Source: Engraulis encrasicolus (taxonomy: Eukaryota; Chordata; Actinopteri; Clupeiformes; Engraulidae). From it: DNA of 64,000 nt. Position 1 is the stretch's first letter. Every line of letters begins with the position of its first letter. Made by a program: the position numbers and the translations under genes. Below are positions 49,560-61,216 of this stretch, one piece after another. The notes beneath the pieces are model-generated. The model did no database searches and was not told the origin of the DNA. It saw only the letters and a list, made by a program, of their open reading frames with translations. The DNA lies in contig NC_085876.1 of NCBI RefSeq assembly GCF_034702125.1, positions 17,812,014 to 17,876,013 of the forward strand, read 5' to 3'.

Positions 49560-51280
49560 ATCCAATTGTCCTAAAGGTGTGTATTGTATATACCGGTATG
49601 TACGTTTAAAGACTCTGCCTTGACTCATGCATTCGTGAGTTTTCCACTCTCCAAGTTTAATGACAGTTGAAGGAGGCTAACCAATAAAGCATGATATATT
49701 GCACCATTCAACATTAATGACGTATCTCCTATACAAATGGAGCATCCTGCAAATTAAGTTTAGGTGAGTGCCTAGAGCTATATATATAAAGCCCATATAG
49801 GTGTGAGTGTGTTCACAATGTACGTTCTAATTTAAGAACATTCCTCACTGGGGGTCATGTGTCTGGTTTTTAGGTGAAGGGCCACTGGGCCATACACGCC
49901 CCCTTCCAACACACGCAGAGAGTCCAGTTTCACTCTACATTCACACTTCAAACAGCCCGCTATTTTGATTAAAAAGTACACTTCCTTCGAATTTTGTTCT
50001 CACACCAGCACGGTCAATGTCATGCCCATAAACCCAAGTATATTTCATTGTCGTTTTATGTGAAAGTTAACCAGAAAATAACACAATTGTGAAGTGGAAC
50101 AGAACTATTTGATTTTAAACTTTTTGTATGAATGAAAAACTGACAAGTAGCCAAGGGTGTGCAGAGGTATTCAGCTCCCCTGATATAATGTTTTGGTCAA
50201 CCACATGATGCTGAAAAGCCAGCTGCAAATCAGAATTAGAAACTAGAATTTAGGTCAGATACGTAGGTTGGATAGTGAGTGTTTGCTAATAGCAATTTTC
50301 AGATCTCTCCACAGATGTTCAATATATTTGGATCTGGACTTTGACTTGGTCCCTCTAACACTTGTCTGTGTGAAAGGTGAATCTTCATCCAGGTCTCAGG
50401 CGACAAGATTGCCCTGTATTTGACCCCACTGCTGCACTGGGACGAAAAATCAGGCCGGGCATTTTCAGTCAAGACCAGGCCGCCAGGCATTGGGAGAGAT
50501 AATGAAGCCTGTAACAACATTTTTAGTCATTTAATATCAGTTCTTTTGACTCTAACAGCCAAAATTAATATTTAAATCTGACTCTGAGAGGTCAGCTGTA
50601 GCGGCATGAGGACTGATACCATTGCATGAAGGGGAAGGCCAGGCCCAAATCATCAATAGTCCACAGGGCACATGCCCTGTATGCCCTATGGTCAGTCCAG
50701 CCATCATGCCAGCTGTTCCCTTCTTCCCTGCAGGCCAGTACATTTAGGGTTTAACCCCCCAAAAAATAATACAAAAGGTTGTTTCATGGATTCTATTACT
50801 ATTGGACCTGCTAAATGACATACTAAAAATCTAGTTAAATCTGACTTTGGGAAATGAGTTATTTTCAACATGGCTGCCATAGGCTTATTATAAGAGCAGA
50901 GAGACATTCCAGGTGAATAGGCCAAAACATTTAGCTTACCGATATGACCATGAAATTTAACCCAGTGATTACTCACATATGTGTGAGAAAAAATGTATTG
51001 CAAGTTTTCTTAGATGTTATGTTTTAATTTAATTTAATTTAGACTATGTCTAATTAAATATGCATTAAATTTCAAAATGCAAAAACTCTTTTATTTTGTT
51101 TCTAGTAAGCCAAAAGATATCTTCAAAAGAGATTATGGACATCTTTTTTTGTTTTGTAGTAAATCTAAAGATCTTTGTGCAGACACGCCAGCTAGCAATG
51201 TTTTTCAAAACATGTTTATTCAACACCTCTCTAAGATTTAAATAATTGATTTTTAATTGTGTTTTTCATGTTCTTCCAGA
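49560..51280. other. Intergenic, unassigned
   Basis: Downstream of fabp3. A stretch around 50280-50400 (CCACAGATGTTCAATATATT, TGGATCTGGACTTTGACTTG) resembles old Tc1-type debris; nothing else recognised. Confidence 0.35.
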
Positions 51281-51289
51281 CATTCTATG

Positions 51290-52436
51290 AGTCCGGTAAT
51301 ATCATTCTTAGCATGTATCATGGCAAGGTCAGCTGTCCTCAACTCATAGGCTCTCCTAAGGGCTGGTGCTGGGGCTCCTATTTGCCATGTATACCGTGTC
51401 ACTGGGTCATGTCATCTGTTCTCACAGCATCTCATAGTACTGTTACACTGATGAAGCACAGTCATATATGTAATTTGTGCCAGATGACTCCACGGTCTAC
51501 GCACACCTTACCGCTTGCCTGTCTGAACTATCCACAAGTATGAAGGAATGCCAGCTGCAGTTGAGCCTCGCTAAAATAGCACTGCTGGTGATCTCAGGCA
51601 AAGAATCAGGCTGCCACGATATCAAACTCAATATGGACTCTGCTGTTGCCCCAAATAAGGCCACAAGAAACCTAGGTGTCATTAATGATGACCATCTACC
51701 ATCCTCTGACCACATAGCCTCAGTTTCCCAGTCATGTCACTTCTCAGTAACTTCAATATACATACTGTACAATCAGACTGTGCCTGACCTAAATGACTCA
51801 ACTTCTGGTAGGCCTACTGTCCATCTGACCTCAACTACTGCAACTCCCTCCTGACTGGTCTTCCAGCTTGAGCAATAATACCATTGCAAATGTTACTGCA
51901 CGTCACTCCTCTTTTTCATGCCAAATTGAATACAAGGCCCTGACCCTTGCCTACAAAGCTACAACAGGCCCTACTCTGGTGTATCTGAAAGCTATGCTTT
52001 CAACCAGGTCACTAAGGTCAACGGAGAAGAATTTGCTGGTGATTCCAAAAGTCAAAAGAAAGTGTGGAGAGGCAGCCTTTAGCTTCTATGCTTCACAGCT
52101 TTGGAACCAGTTTCCAGATGACGTAAAAAATGCAACCACTATTGATAGCTTTAAATCTAGACTCAAGACAAAGCTGTTCTCAGATGCTTTCCCCTAGCTC
52201 AAATTCTTATTTTTTATTTTTTTATGTTTATATTATTATTTTTATTTTATTATTACAATCACATATTTACCTTATGTTTTATCTTAATGTTTTAAATGTT
52301 CTTTGACTCTAATATAATTCCTTCTTTCTTCCATGTTTCCTTTCTTTTTTGCATTTGTTAATCTTGTGAAGCACATTGAGTTGCACCTGTGTATGAAATG
52401 TGCTATACAAATAAACTTGCCTTGCCTTGCCTATGC
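51290..52436 (+). mobile_element. 3' end of a LINE (L2/Rex1-like), degenerate
   Basis: Frameshifted reverse transcriptase C-terminal text: QLQLSLAKIALLVISG, NLGVINDDHLPSSDHI, then GEAAFSFYASQLWNQFPDDV and FKSRLKTKLFSDAF, a hallmark of Jockey-type LINE ends. It finishes with GTGCTATACAAATAAA and a (TTGCC)n tail. Confidence 0.75.
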
Positions 52437-53451
52437 TAAAGCCCCATGTTCCTTCCAGGACATTGTCTTCCTCTACCAACCATTTCACCTTGCCCCCTAC
52501 TTACACAAGTAGTGACTCCTGTCTGTTCAGTTCAGCTGCTGAAAGACCCAAAACACCCAGTGACACCATGATTCATCACTGATGATGTGCCCTGACAAAC
52601 AACACATGGATCTTACCATAGCAGTAGGCCTAGTGACTTTATCCACCATGACATAGTTAAGTTGAACAATATAAGGAAGTTAGCATCTGGCAATTTTGAC
52701 AAATATATATAACTGACAAAAACACATTAACATACACAACATTTCTGGGTTTCCAATATAAAAAAATAGGTCTTTTGAAGTTAGCTAATAATGTAATTAT
52801 GTAATAACCTTTATTTAAAAAAGCTTGAATCTTGAAAATGACACCTTTCCTGAAGTTAGATTTTCCTAGATTTTTAGTATGTTAGTAAGGACACCTGGAT
52901 GTATTGAAATCAGTTGAAAAACCTTTTGTATCAATTTTTTTGGGGTTTGGTGTATTAAGGCCATAGATGTACTCGACTACTGTCCCTGCTGAAGTAGAAC
53001 ACAGCCAGTGCATGCTGCTACCACCACCAGGGGGTGCTGTGTTGATCCTGATACCCAGTGTTGCTATTACACCAAACATGGTGATATGCATTTAATACAC
53101 AGCCTCTGGGGAAAATAAAGAGACCACTTCAAATTATCACATGGCATTTTTGGGGCCTGAAAACATTGCATCTTTTGGATATTTTTGAGCATTTGTTATT
53201 TGCTCAAGATAAATGCTGAATTTTCCTTTGTAATTTGAATGAAATGTCAGTAATTTATGAAATAAAACGAAAATAGTAATTTTACTCAAAAACTTCCATT
53301 TGAGTAGCAAAATCAGATAAATTACTTGAATTTGAATTGGTCTATTATTTATTCATTTATTTTTATTACACCTATATTTTTTTGTCTCATGTGATCAGAA
53401 CACCTTCCACACTTTTGCTGTGTCCGGTAACCCACAAATTAGGACTTCTTG

Positions 53452-53716
53452 GGTGTGTTCCAATATGCAACCTTGCGTCCGCCACTTGCTTGTGGCCTCA
53501 TACCAGGAAGTAATACGTCATGATGACATCACTGACAACAGCATTATATTTCAATATCTTGCAAAAGCTCAATAGTAAAGTCATTTTCTCATTTACAAAC
53601 TGTAAGGTGAATGAAGAATAGTCTCCCAAAAGTTGTTGTGTTTTCTCTACGGAGGAGGAGCCAAGAGGCGGGGTGAGGCCACAAGCACAAGTGGAGGACG
53701 CAAGGCCACATATTGG
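53452..53716. mobile_element. MITE with about 50-bp TIRs, copy 2
   Basis: Same TIR as the element at 2641 (TTCCAATATG, CCTTGCGTCC, CTTGTGGCCTCA and inverse). The internal part, with CAATATCTTGCAAAAGCTCA, is inverted relative to copy 1. No clear target duplication was found. Confidence 0.7.
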
Positions 53717-53949
53717 AATGTACACATAATGACTGTCTGTGAAAATGACTTTCCTCTTGACACTTAGAGTACAGTGGGACTAATAAATATTTGATCCCTA
53801 CCTGATTGACCTCTAATAATGATCAGTCTATACTGTTAATGGCATGTGTATTCTAATATGGATAGTAGACAGGAACAGAATATCACAAAGAAAATCTAGA
53901 AAACAACTGAAGAATATATTTTTTTATTTATTTGCATCACTTCAGAGAG

Positions 53950-54440
<491 letters not shown>

Positions 54441-54679
54441 TTGAGGAAAATAATTATTTGACTCTAGTCAAAGAAAACAAAGTGGGCTACTTGGTGGCAA
54501 CGCCCTTGTTTTCTAGCACAGAGGTCAGACATTTCTTTTAGTTGATGATAATGTTTGTGGATATAGGCTATTAGAGGGGATTTTTGTCCAGTTTTCTTTA
54601 AAGATCATCTCTAAATCATTAAAGTTTTATGTCTGTAGCTTGGCATATGGGAGCTTCAGTTCCTTCCATATGATTATTA

Positions 54680-54830
54680 TGAATAGGGTTAATGTTTGGT
54701 GATTGTCTAGGTCACTTTATGACCTTAATATGTTTCTTTTTTGAGCCACTCCTTCATTGCTTTGGCTGTATGTTGTGGATTATTGTCATATTTGGAGACC
54801 CATCCATGACCTACCTTCAGTCCAGTGGTG
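54680..54830 (-). pseudogene. Tc1-like transposase remnant
   Basis: The minus-strand frame reads [20 protein letters not shown] then LKK, matching the second catalytic Asp region of Tc1/mariner transposases, soon followed by a stop. Only a fragment. Confidence 0.7.
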
Positions 54831-55558
54831 GACGGAAGGAGGTTAACAATCAGCATTGTAGGCTACATTTAGGCCTACATATCTCCCTCCATCCATTTAT
54901 TGACTATATGAAGTTGTCCTGTGCCTTGTAGGCAAAGTAGTTGACAGTCTGTAACTGTTAAACTGGCTCTGGCGCAGGCTGTATCCAATCCGGCTGTTGT
55001 GCAGCCTGCAAGAATGGCATTGTTTACCAAATGGCATTGGCTACCAAAGTTCTCTATTCCTCATTTTACATGTCAACAACCCCATGACTCTACAGAATTA
55101 AGTTTTGGGCAACTGAACTTTGAGCATCATAAATGGGTGGAAAGTAGAGATTCATAACAATGGGTACTTCTATGCCCGGGTGAACCACAGCAAAAGCCCA
55201 ATGTTATCATCGGCTAACTAGCGCTGGATTTCTCAATGCAAGCACGAATGGAGTTCAGGTATGTGCCCACAGCATAATATTTTAACACTATTTAATCCAT
55301 TTTACACCAGATTTCCCCTTTAATATCCAGGAGTCCATTTCAGCCTTGTTGAGGTCTAAAATATCTAATATCCCTGACATTATCCTTTGGTCTATCCCAT
55401 GTTGATGAGTTTGGAGTCTGGTTGACTGACTGATACTATGAACCAATTCTTCTGATTCAATGTGTCTTTTATGCATGTTACTGCAGTTTACAGGTGTGTT
55501 TGATTCAAATAACAAGTTGATTGGAAGTACCTATCAGGTCTGTGGGACCAGAACTCCA

Positions 55559-55741
55559 ATGCCTCTTTTCCACTGCCGGTTTTCTGGTAGGCCTACGGCT
55601 CGACACAGCTTGACTCGGCTGCCACTTTTTGCTTTACGATTGAGCTGTGTCGTGCCTATTTGAAAAGCAAAAGGTGGCGGCCAAGTCGCACTGTGTTGAG
55701 CTGTAGGCCTACCAGAAAACCGGCAGTTGAAAAGAGGCATT
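55559..55741. mobile_element. Short MITE with about 40-bp TIRs
   Basis: Ends AATGCCTCTTTTCCACTGCC and inverse, extending through CGGTTTTCTGGTAGGCCTAC. Inner part has GACTCGGCTGCC. Possibly PIF/Harbinger-type; class not settled. Confidence 0.7.
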
Positions 55742-55744
55742 AAT

Positions 55745-56680
55745 GGTTGGAAGTGGGATCAAATACGTCTTTGCCTCAATGAAATATAAATCATATTATA
55801 TTATATTATATTCTTAAAAAATTATTTCTGGATTTTCTTTTTGATATTCTGTCTCTCCATGTTGGAATACTATCATTAAAATTATAGACTGATCATGTCT
55901 TTGTTAGTAGGAAACAAGCAAAATCAGTAAGGGCGGAATTCTCCCGTCTCCACTTAAGTCGGTTTTACGCACGCACTTTTTACGCGCTTTGATCCTACGC
56001 GTATTCTCCCCTCTGAAATATGACCACACCCCTCGCGCTTAACTCCGAAAAACAGCGCGTAGCCCAACATGGGCGTGATATATGCTAAATGGGGGGATGA
56101 GTCTTCCCCGACTTCATCAGTTGTGATTTCAAAGAAACCACGGAGCATAGATTTTCAGATCAACCATGTGAAAACCTCGGCAGTCCATTGAGATCCAAAA
56201 CTGAACTTTAACTTTGAATTTAGAACCACGTGCCAAAAGTCCTCGTGCAAAAGCATCTCAAAATCTAACCTCAGCTCATTTTCACAAACACAAGACGAGT
56301 AGGTGAGATATTGAGATGGAAACGCGCGGGAACTGAGCTGAGCGTTTTGGTGCGCAACAGGTTGATTGAAACATGATGAAACGTTTGGTTAAAAATGGAG
56401 TTTGGTGTGTTGCCTAAAGTCCGGAAAATAAAAACTGATTTAAAAGGCTGATCATTGCCTCTGAATTTTCACAGTAACAGCCACATTGTATTTGCTGACT
56501 TTTAAAAGCGCTTCTCCACTTCTCTGTACAGTAACGTGACATTAATATCATTGGAAATATGTGGATCTCAGCTGTCCGTCAGCATATGACACTTACATGC
56601 ATGCTGAAGAACGAACAAGGAAATCGATCGACATGAAAAAAACGTTATATTCTGTCGCAGACATGGGAATTAATTGGGCA
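55745..56680. other. Intergenic, unassigned
   Basis: A (TTATA)n tract at about 55796-55811 and otherwise unassigned sequence up to the TRIM. Confidence 0.4.
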
Positions 56681-56682
56681 TG

Positions 56683-57151
56683 TGTGACGGAGGTCATCTT
56701 GCACCTGTTCACCCCCCTCGGGGATCGAACTTGCATCCTCGTCAACTACAACGGTTCGGCAATGGGAGACACAATACGATACCGCTGGGCCAAGAGACTA
56801 GTCTCTCGGCCCAACGGCACGAGACTGTATGAGGCTGTCGGAGGGAGGTTTACCAACGTTCCACGCCAACTCTGTGCTAGTTAGCCTCCGTTACACTCTC
56901 CCCCTTAAACCTCACTCCCATCCGGGTCACGGCACCACTGTGACGGAGGTCATCTTGCACCTGTTCACCCCCCTCGGGGATCGAACTTGCATCCTCGTCA
57001 ACTACAACGGTTCGGCAATGGGAGACACAGTACGATACCGCTGGGCCAAGAGACTAGTCTCTCGGCCCAACGGCACGAGACTGTATGAGGCTGTCGGAGG
57101 GAGGTTTACCAACGTTCCACGCCAACTCTGTGCTAGTTAGCCTCCGTTACA
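56683..57151 (-). mobile_element. TRIM: miniature LTR retrotransposon, copy 2
   Basis: Same family as the copy at 1058 but on the minus strand. LTRs are 56683-56895 and 56939-57151 (213 bp each) and differ, as far as I can read, by one base. The internal 43 bp (56896-56938) carry TGGTGCCGTGACCCGGAT on the minus strand, 17/18 to the tRNA-His primer site as I remember it, and a purine tract next to the other LTR. CATG is duplicated at both ends (56679-56682, 57152-57155). Long open frames over the LTRs run antisense to the element and are probably chance. Confidence 0.87.
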
Positions 57152-57426
57152 CATGCATGGGCATGCGACACCAAGCCAGGATTTAAAGGGTTTATGAAAC
57201 GAAAACAAAGTAAAGGAATTTGACCATTTCCAGGACAGATTCTGAAAGTTCTAAGCCTTGTGAATAAAATGGGATATTGTCTGGGTGATATTTTGTCCTA
57301 AAAGTCATGTTAAAACGTTCCCAAAAAGTGTTATGTTGACTTTTTTTCGTGACATGCAAATTTTATGCAAATGATATGCGTGACATAGAAGGGGAAAGTT
57401 CACCTCATTCCACCTTGTTCAGATCA

Positions 57427-57804
57427 ATGGCGGCTAGTACCAAAACAAAGCCCAGTGTCAAGCAGTGTGTTGCTGGAGGGCCGAACGGTGCCAGCTGCAA
57501 AAATGGCTACTTGACAGAAGGAATATCTTTGCACAAGTTCCCTTCTGTGAAGAATGATGGAACTGTGGCCGACAAGGAGAAGGCTAAAACAAGGGCTCTG
57601 TGGATCCAATTCGTACGCAGGCACCGGCGTGGTTTTGAAGCAAGCTCGTGGTCACTGTTGTGCTCGGCACATTTCCACCCCTCGTGCTTCACCACAAATG
57701 TGGAGATCGCGGGCATGGTTGGACTGAAGAGAATGCTATTGCCTCAAACAGTTCCAACAATTGACATCGTCGGCGTGCAGACTGAAACTGCCCCTGTAGC
57801 CTAA
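57427..57804 (+). CDS. THAP zinc-finger domain protein (short ORF)
   Basis: A 125-aa ORF from ATG to TAA with the look of a THAP DNA-binding domain. It has Cys14 and Cys24, FP at 38-39, the invariant Trp59, LCSAHF giving Cys79/His82, and a late VPTI at 109-112 corresponding to the AVPTI-like motif. The first Cys pair is nine residues apart (CVAGGPNGASC), wider than the usual two to four. THAP domains occur in transcription regulators and in P-element/Kolobok-type transposases. The ORF stops only a few residues after the domain, and a good donor (CAG|GTGAGT) follows at about 57823, so it may be the first exon of a longer gene, a lone domain gene or a transposon relic. It starts 276 bp after a TRIM element. 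Confidence 0.65.
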   Translation: MAASTKTKPSVKQCVAGGPNGASCKNGYLTEGISLHKFPSVKNDGTVADKEKAKTRALWIQFVRRHRRGFEASSWSLLCSAHFHPSCFTTNVEIAGMVGLKRMLLPQTVPTIDIVGVQTETAPVA

Positions 57805-57824
57805 CTGCTCGGGCACGAAGACAG

Positions 57825-59205
57825 GTGAGTGCACTGCTTTGCTTTAGGCTACTCGTTTTACCTTGTCCATCTGCTTTGTATGTTGTTTTCAAGAAAGGGT
57901 AATGCACATTACATGCCAAACCGATGCGAATGCTCTCGGGATATGCACTTTTTGTTGATTGCCATTCAACTGGTCAATAAATTGGTTTTGGGAGGATATC
58001 CGCGCTTCAGCCTCCGTGGTGCTCTCGGTCGAGGACAGCCAACTCACAGACTGGGCTACTGCTTAGCGAATAAACGGAGATGCATATAGCGTAGGCCTAC
58101 TTTGAAGCGTTTGATTGTTTGTTTTTAGTATTGTGGTGCACGTGTGGCTGACGTTTGGACACACCTCGTCCTTAGAGTCAGGCTGAGGGACACGCGACGC
58201 CTGTGACTTTGAGCACAAAAAATAATAATAATGATAAACGCTAAAAATATGTTGAGGCGCGCTAAGCCCCCCACATTTGGGCTTGCCTGCCCACCCTTGG
58301 GGACCCCGGTTCGAGTCCGGCCGGGGTCATTTCCCAGTCCTCCCCTGTCTCTCTGCCCCATTCGCTTCCTGTCACCATCTTCAACTGTCCTGTCAAATAA
58401 AGGCATAAAAGCCCCTAAAAATATATATTTAAAAAAATATATATGTTGAGGACTCAGGCTATCTAGGGTGTTTTTCCAACAGCCTAATACCTCAGTTTTT
58501 TCTCTAGTTGATGATATTGTTGCATGTACATGCATTTCAATCACACTATATCGCGCAATTCAATCAAAATGCCGCCCATTTGTCAACAAATACACACGCC
58601 ACGTCATCTTTGGGTCATGGCAAAGCGCCCTTAGCAACCGTCCGTAACCATAAACAAAACGAACTGTCAGGCTATGTCAACACCGCCATCGTCACTAAAT
58701 CGTCACTTCGCCTGTCAGACATGTCACTTTCTGCAGACGTATCAGTGCCTCTGAAATAGATTTGTGCTGCTGTTTTTTTTTCTCATGAGGTTGGATGTGT
58801 GGTTGTTCGACACACTGATGTTTGTCAGAATTTTGGTTCCTTTATAAGATGTGGGTCCATCAAATGTGTGTTGTTTTCTCAGATCGCCATACTAGCAAAC
58901 CAGGGACTTTCCTCTATGACGTCACAGCCCAGCTCATTAGTCAAACCAAATTTCACAGAATTCACACCTTGAGTTGCCATTTTCACAAGTTCCTCCAGGA
59001 TGATTGGGTTCAAAGTCTCATCGATGCTATTGTGGCACTCAGGAATATACTTGTTATATTGAATACTTGTTTCATGCGGTATCTGATTCCCCCTTTCTTA
59101 TGTGTTTGGTCTTTTCAAGTAAATGACTTATTTAGTTGCAGTACCGGGAGAAGTCACAGGGTGGCGCTGTGGGCTGCGGATGTAGCTTGGGATGCCTTTA
59201 GCTGC
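57825..59205. other. Intergenic, one SINE, otherwise unassigned
   Basis: Between the THAP ORF and the Ty3-like element. Apart from the SINE at 58245 no exon is recognised. A continuation exon of the THAP ORF could lie here but I cannot point to it. Confidence 0.35.
58245..58440 (+). repeat. tRNA-derived SINE
   Basis: GGTTCGAGTCC box B, then CGCTTCCTGTCACCATCTTC and CTGTCAAATAAAGGCATAAA, ending in an A/T-rich tail. Same family as 45310. Confidence 0.7.
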
Positions 59206-59210
59206 AAGGT

Positions 59211-59302
59211 CTCGTCTTTACTTTGTCCATTACTGGAGATGAACGAGACTACTGAAGATATCAAGCCACTCTGATTGTTTTGTACTGCATATGTGATTTC
59301 AG
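59211..59302 (+). repeat. 92-bp direct repeat, copy A
   Basis: Identical by eye to 59627-59718. It precedes the presumed LTR body of the Ty3-like element; copy A lacks the AATAAA that follows copy B. Confidence 0.85.
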
Positions 59303-59626
59303 GTGGGTTTGTAGTAACAGAAACGAATGTATTTGCTGTCTTAGTAATGTATAAATGTTCTGGAAGATTAATAACTGTGTAAAGTGCTTTAGTTTAACTC
59401 AAGAATTCCGTTTGTTTTGTGTAAACTGTAGCACACTCGTCTGACAACACGAACGAGTGTCTGAAGGGAATTGCGTTGTACAACGAGTTGGGAATGTGAA
59501 TATGTGCGCGGGATTTTCTAAGGGAATTGTATTCGACACTTTAGAAAGTTGGAAATGTTGGAAATGTAATGTTAAGGAGATTGTGTTTCAATGTTCATGA
59601 GAATGTTTATGAGATAAAGGTCTCAT

Positions 59627-59718
59627 CTCGTCTTTACTTTGTCCATTACTGGAGATGAACGAGACTACTGAAGATATCAAGCCACTCTGATTGTTTTGTA
59701 CTGCATATGTGATTTCAG
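59627..59718 (+). repeat. 92-bp direct repeat, copy B
   Basis: Identical to copy A at 416 bp distance. Followed by AATAAA (59723-59728), which suits the R/U5 part of an LTR. Confidence 0.85.
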
Positions 59719-59803
59719 ATTTAATAAATATGTGGCACTGAAGAAGTGACTCCTGTCCGTATGTGCAACATATTTTGGCGAGCCACCTACAAACCTTGAA
59801 GAC

Positions 59804-61216
59804 ATGGAGGAATTGCAGGACTCTGTAAGTGCAAAGTTTCTTACACTTGAAACTCCTGATCTCATCAAAGTGTGCACTTACCTGAAATGCGACGAACCAG
59901 CTGGTGGGTTTGAAGGGCAATCCAGGCGTGCTCTGGTCCGACTGATGGAGAAGACGTTGGATGAGATTCAAGAGGGGGAGGAGGATTCTGAGCACTTCAC
60001 AGCTTACCTCAATGAACTCTTGTCATTTTTGGACACATTAAATGAAAAATCCAAAGACCCACCATTAAACCACGAGGAACTGGAAGAGTTGAGAAAGCAG
60101 TATACGCAGCTGCAACAAACACAGACAGAAGTACGGCAGACTCTGATGGATCAGATAAGGACGATGGAGGAGAAAATAAAAAAATCACCTGACGCCTCAG
60201 CCTCTGGACCTGCCTCGGTGCCAGAAGTGACCCTGAGAAAGGATTTCAGAATTTTTGGACAGATAGGGGAGCCTGGCCAAAAAGAAAAACTCTCCTACAC
60301 AAGTCTAATCAATCAGATAGAGTCAGGGCTGAAAAAGGGTTACACAGAGACGGAAGTCGTCGAGGCCGTTGTCAGGGCAGTGAGTCCGGGGCTTCACTTA
60401 AGAGAACTCCTTGAAATTAAGCGAAACATGACACTTCCATCATTGAAAACCATACTGAAGGGCCACTACAAAGTCGATTCATCATCAGATTTGCTGCACA
60501 GGCTCATGAACATTGCCCAAGAACCCAAAGAGTCAGCCCAGAGCTTCTTGTTCAGGGCTATAGAATTGAGAGAGAAATTACTACGCGCATCGGATGAGGA
60601 TGAGGTGAGTGACAAATATAGTCCTGAATTCATCCAAAAGAAATTCCTTCGCTCTGTAGAGACTGGACTTGTAAGCGATTCTGTGAAATTTCAGATCAGA
60701 CCGTATTTCAGCAGTCCTGACATTACAGATGAGATGCTGATAGAAAAATTAGGTGAAGCAGCTAATTTAGAGATGGAAAGACAAAACAAGCTTAAGAAAA
60801 CAATCCTAACTAGACCCCTCAAGCTGAATGAAATTCAGGCAGACACTCAGGATTCTGGAGACGACGCGCTGAGCAAGGAAGCAACCACACCACGTGAGAA
60901 GAAAAGACAGGGGCAGAATAATGGTACTGCCATAGATACAGCTAAAGCAATTGAAGACCTCAGAGCTGATGTAATGGAAATGACAAAAATGTTCTCACAG
61001 ACCATCCAGGCAGCCAAGTCGCTTGCTCATGTAAATGTGACACCAGTCTCGGCTGACAGACGGCAAAGGGGTTGCAAATCATGCCGAGATGCCCAGAAAG
61101 GTGAGATGTGTAGTCACTGTTATCGTTGTGGGCAAGATGGGCACTTCTCCCGGGGGTGTAGACAGAGAACAATGCAGGGAAACGAGAGGGGGCTGCTGAG
61201 CCGGGACCCCCAGTAG
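59804..61216 (+). CDS. gag-like protein of Ty3-like retrotransposon
   Basis: A 470-aa open frame from ATG to TAG. The acidic N-terminal part has coiled-coil-like stretches (about residues 90-130). The middle resembles a retrotransposon capsid ([46 protein letters not shown]). The C-terminus carries a CCHC zinc knuckle, [14 protein letters not shown], at residues 439-452 for RNA packaging. It forms the particle shell. Its stop lies inside the stem that follows the slippery site, and pol overlaps it in the -1 frame. No break is seen. Confidence 0.85.
   Translation: MEELQDSVSAKFLTLETPDLIKVCTYLKCDEPAGGFEGQSRRALVRLMEKTLDEIQEGEEDSEHFTAYLNELLSFLDTLNEKSKDPPLNHEELEELRKQYTQLQQTQTEVRQTLMDQIRTMEEKIKKSPDASASGPASVPEVTLRKDFRIFGQIGEPGQKEKLSYTSLINQIESGLKKGYTETEVVEAVVRAVSPGLHLRELLEIKRNMTLPSLKTILKGHYKVDSSSDLLHRLMNIAQEPKESAQSFLFRAIELREKLLRASDEDEVSDKYSPEFIQKKFLRSVETGLVSDSVKFQIRPYFSSPDITDEMLIEKLGEAANLEMERQNKLKKTILTRPLKLNEIQADTQDSGDDALSKEATTPREKKRQGQNNGTAIDTAKAIEDLRADVMEMTKMFSQTIQAAKSLAHVNVTPVSADRRQRGCKSCRDAQKGEMCSHCYRCGQDGHFSRGCRQRTMQGNERGLLSRDPQ

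Noticed and set aside
56561..57140. Open frames of 103-107 aa over the TRIM LTRs as a gene
   Set aside because: They run antisense to the element's primer site and purine tract, and are just LTR sequence lacking stops; no known domain.
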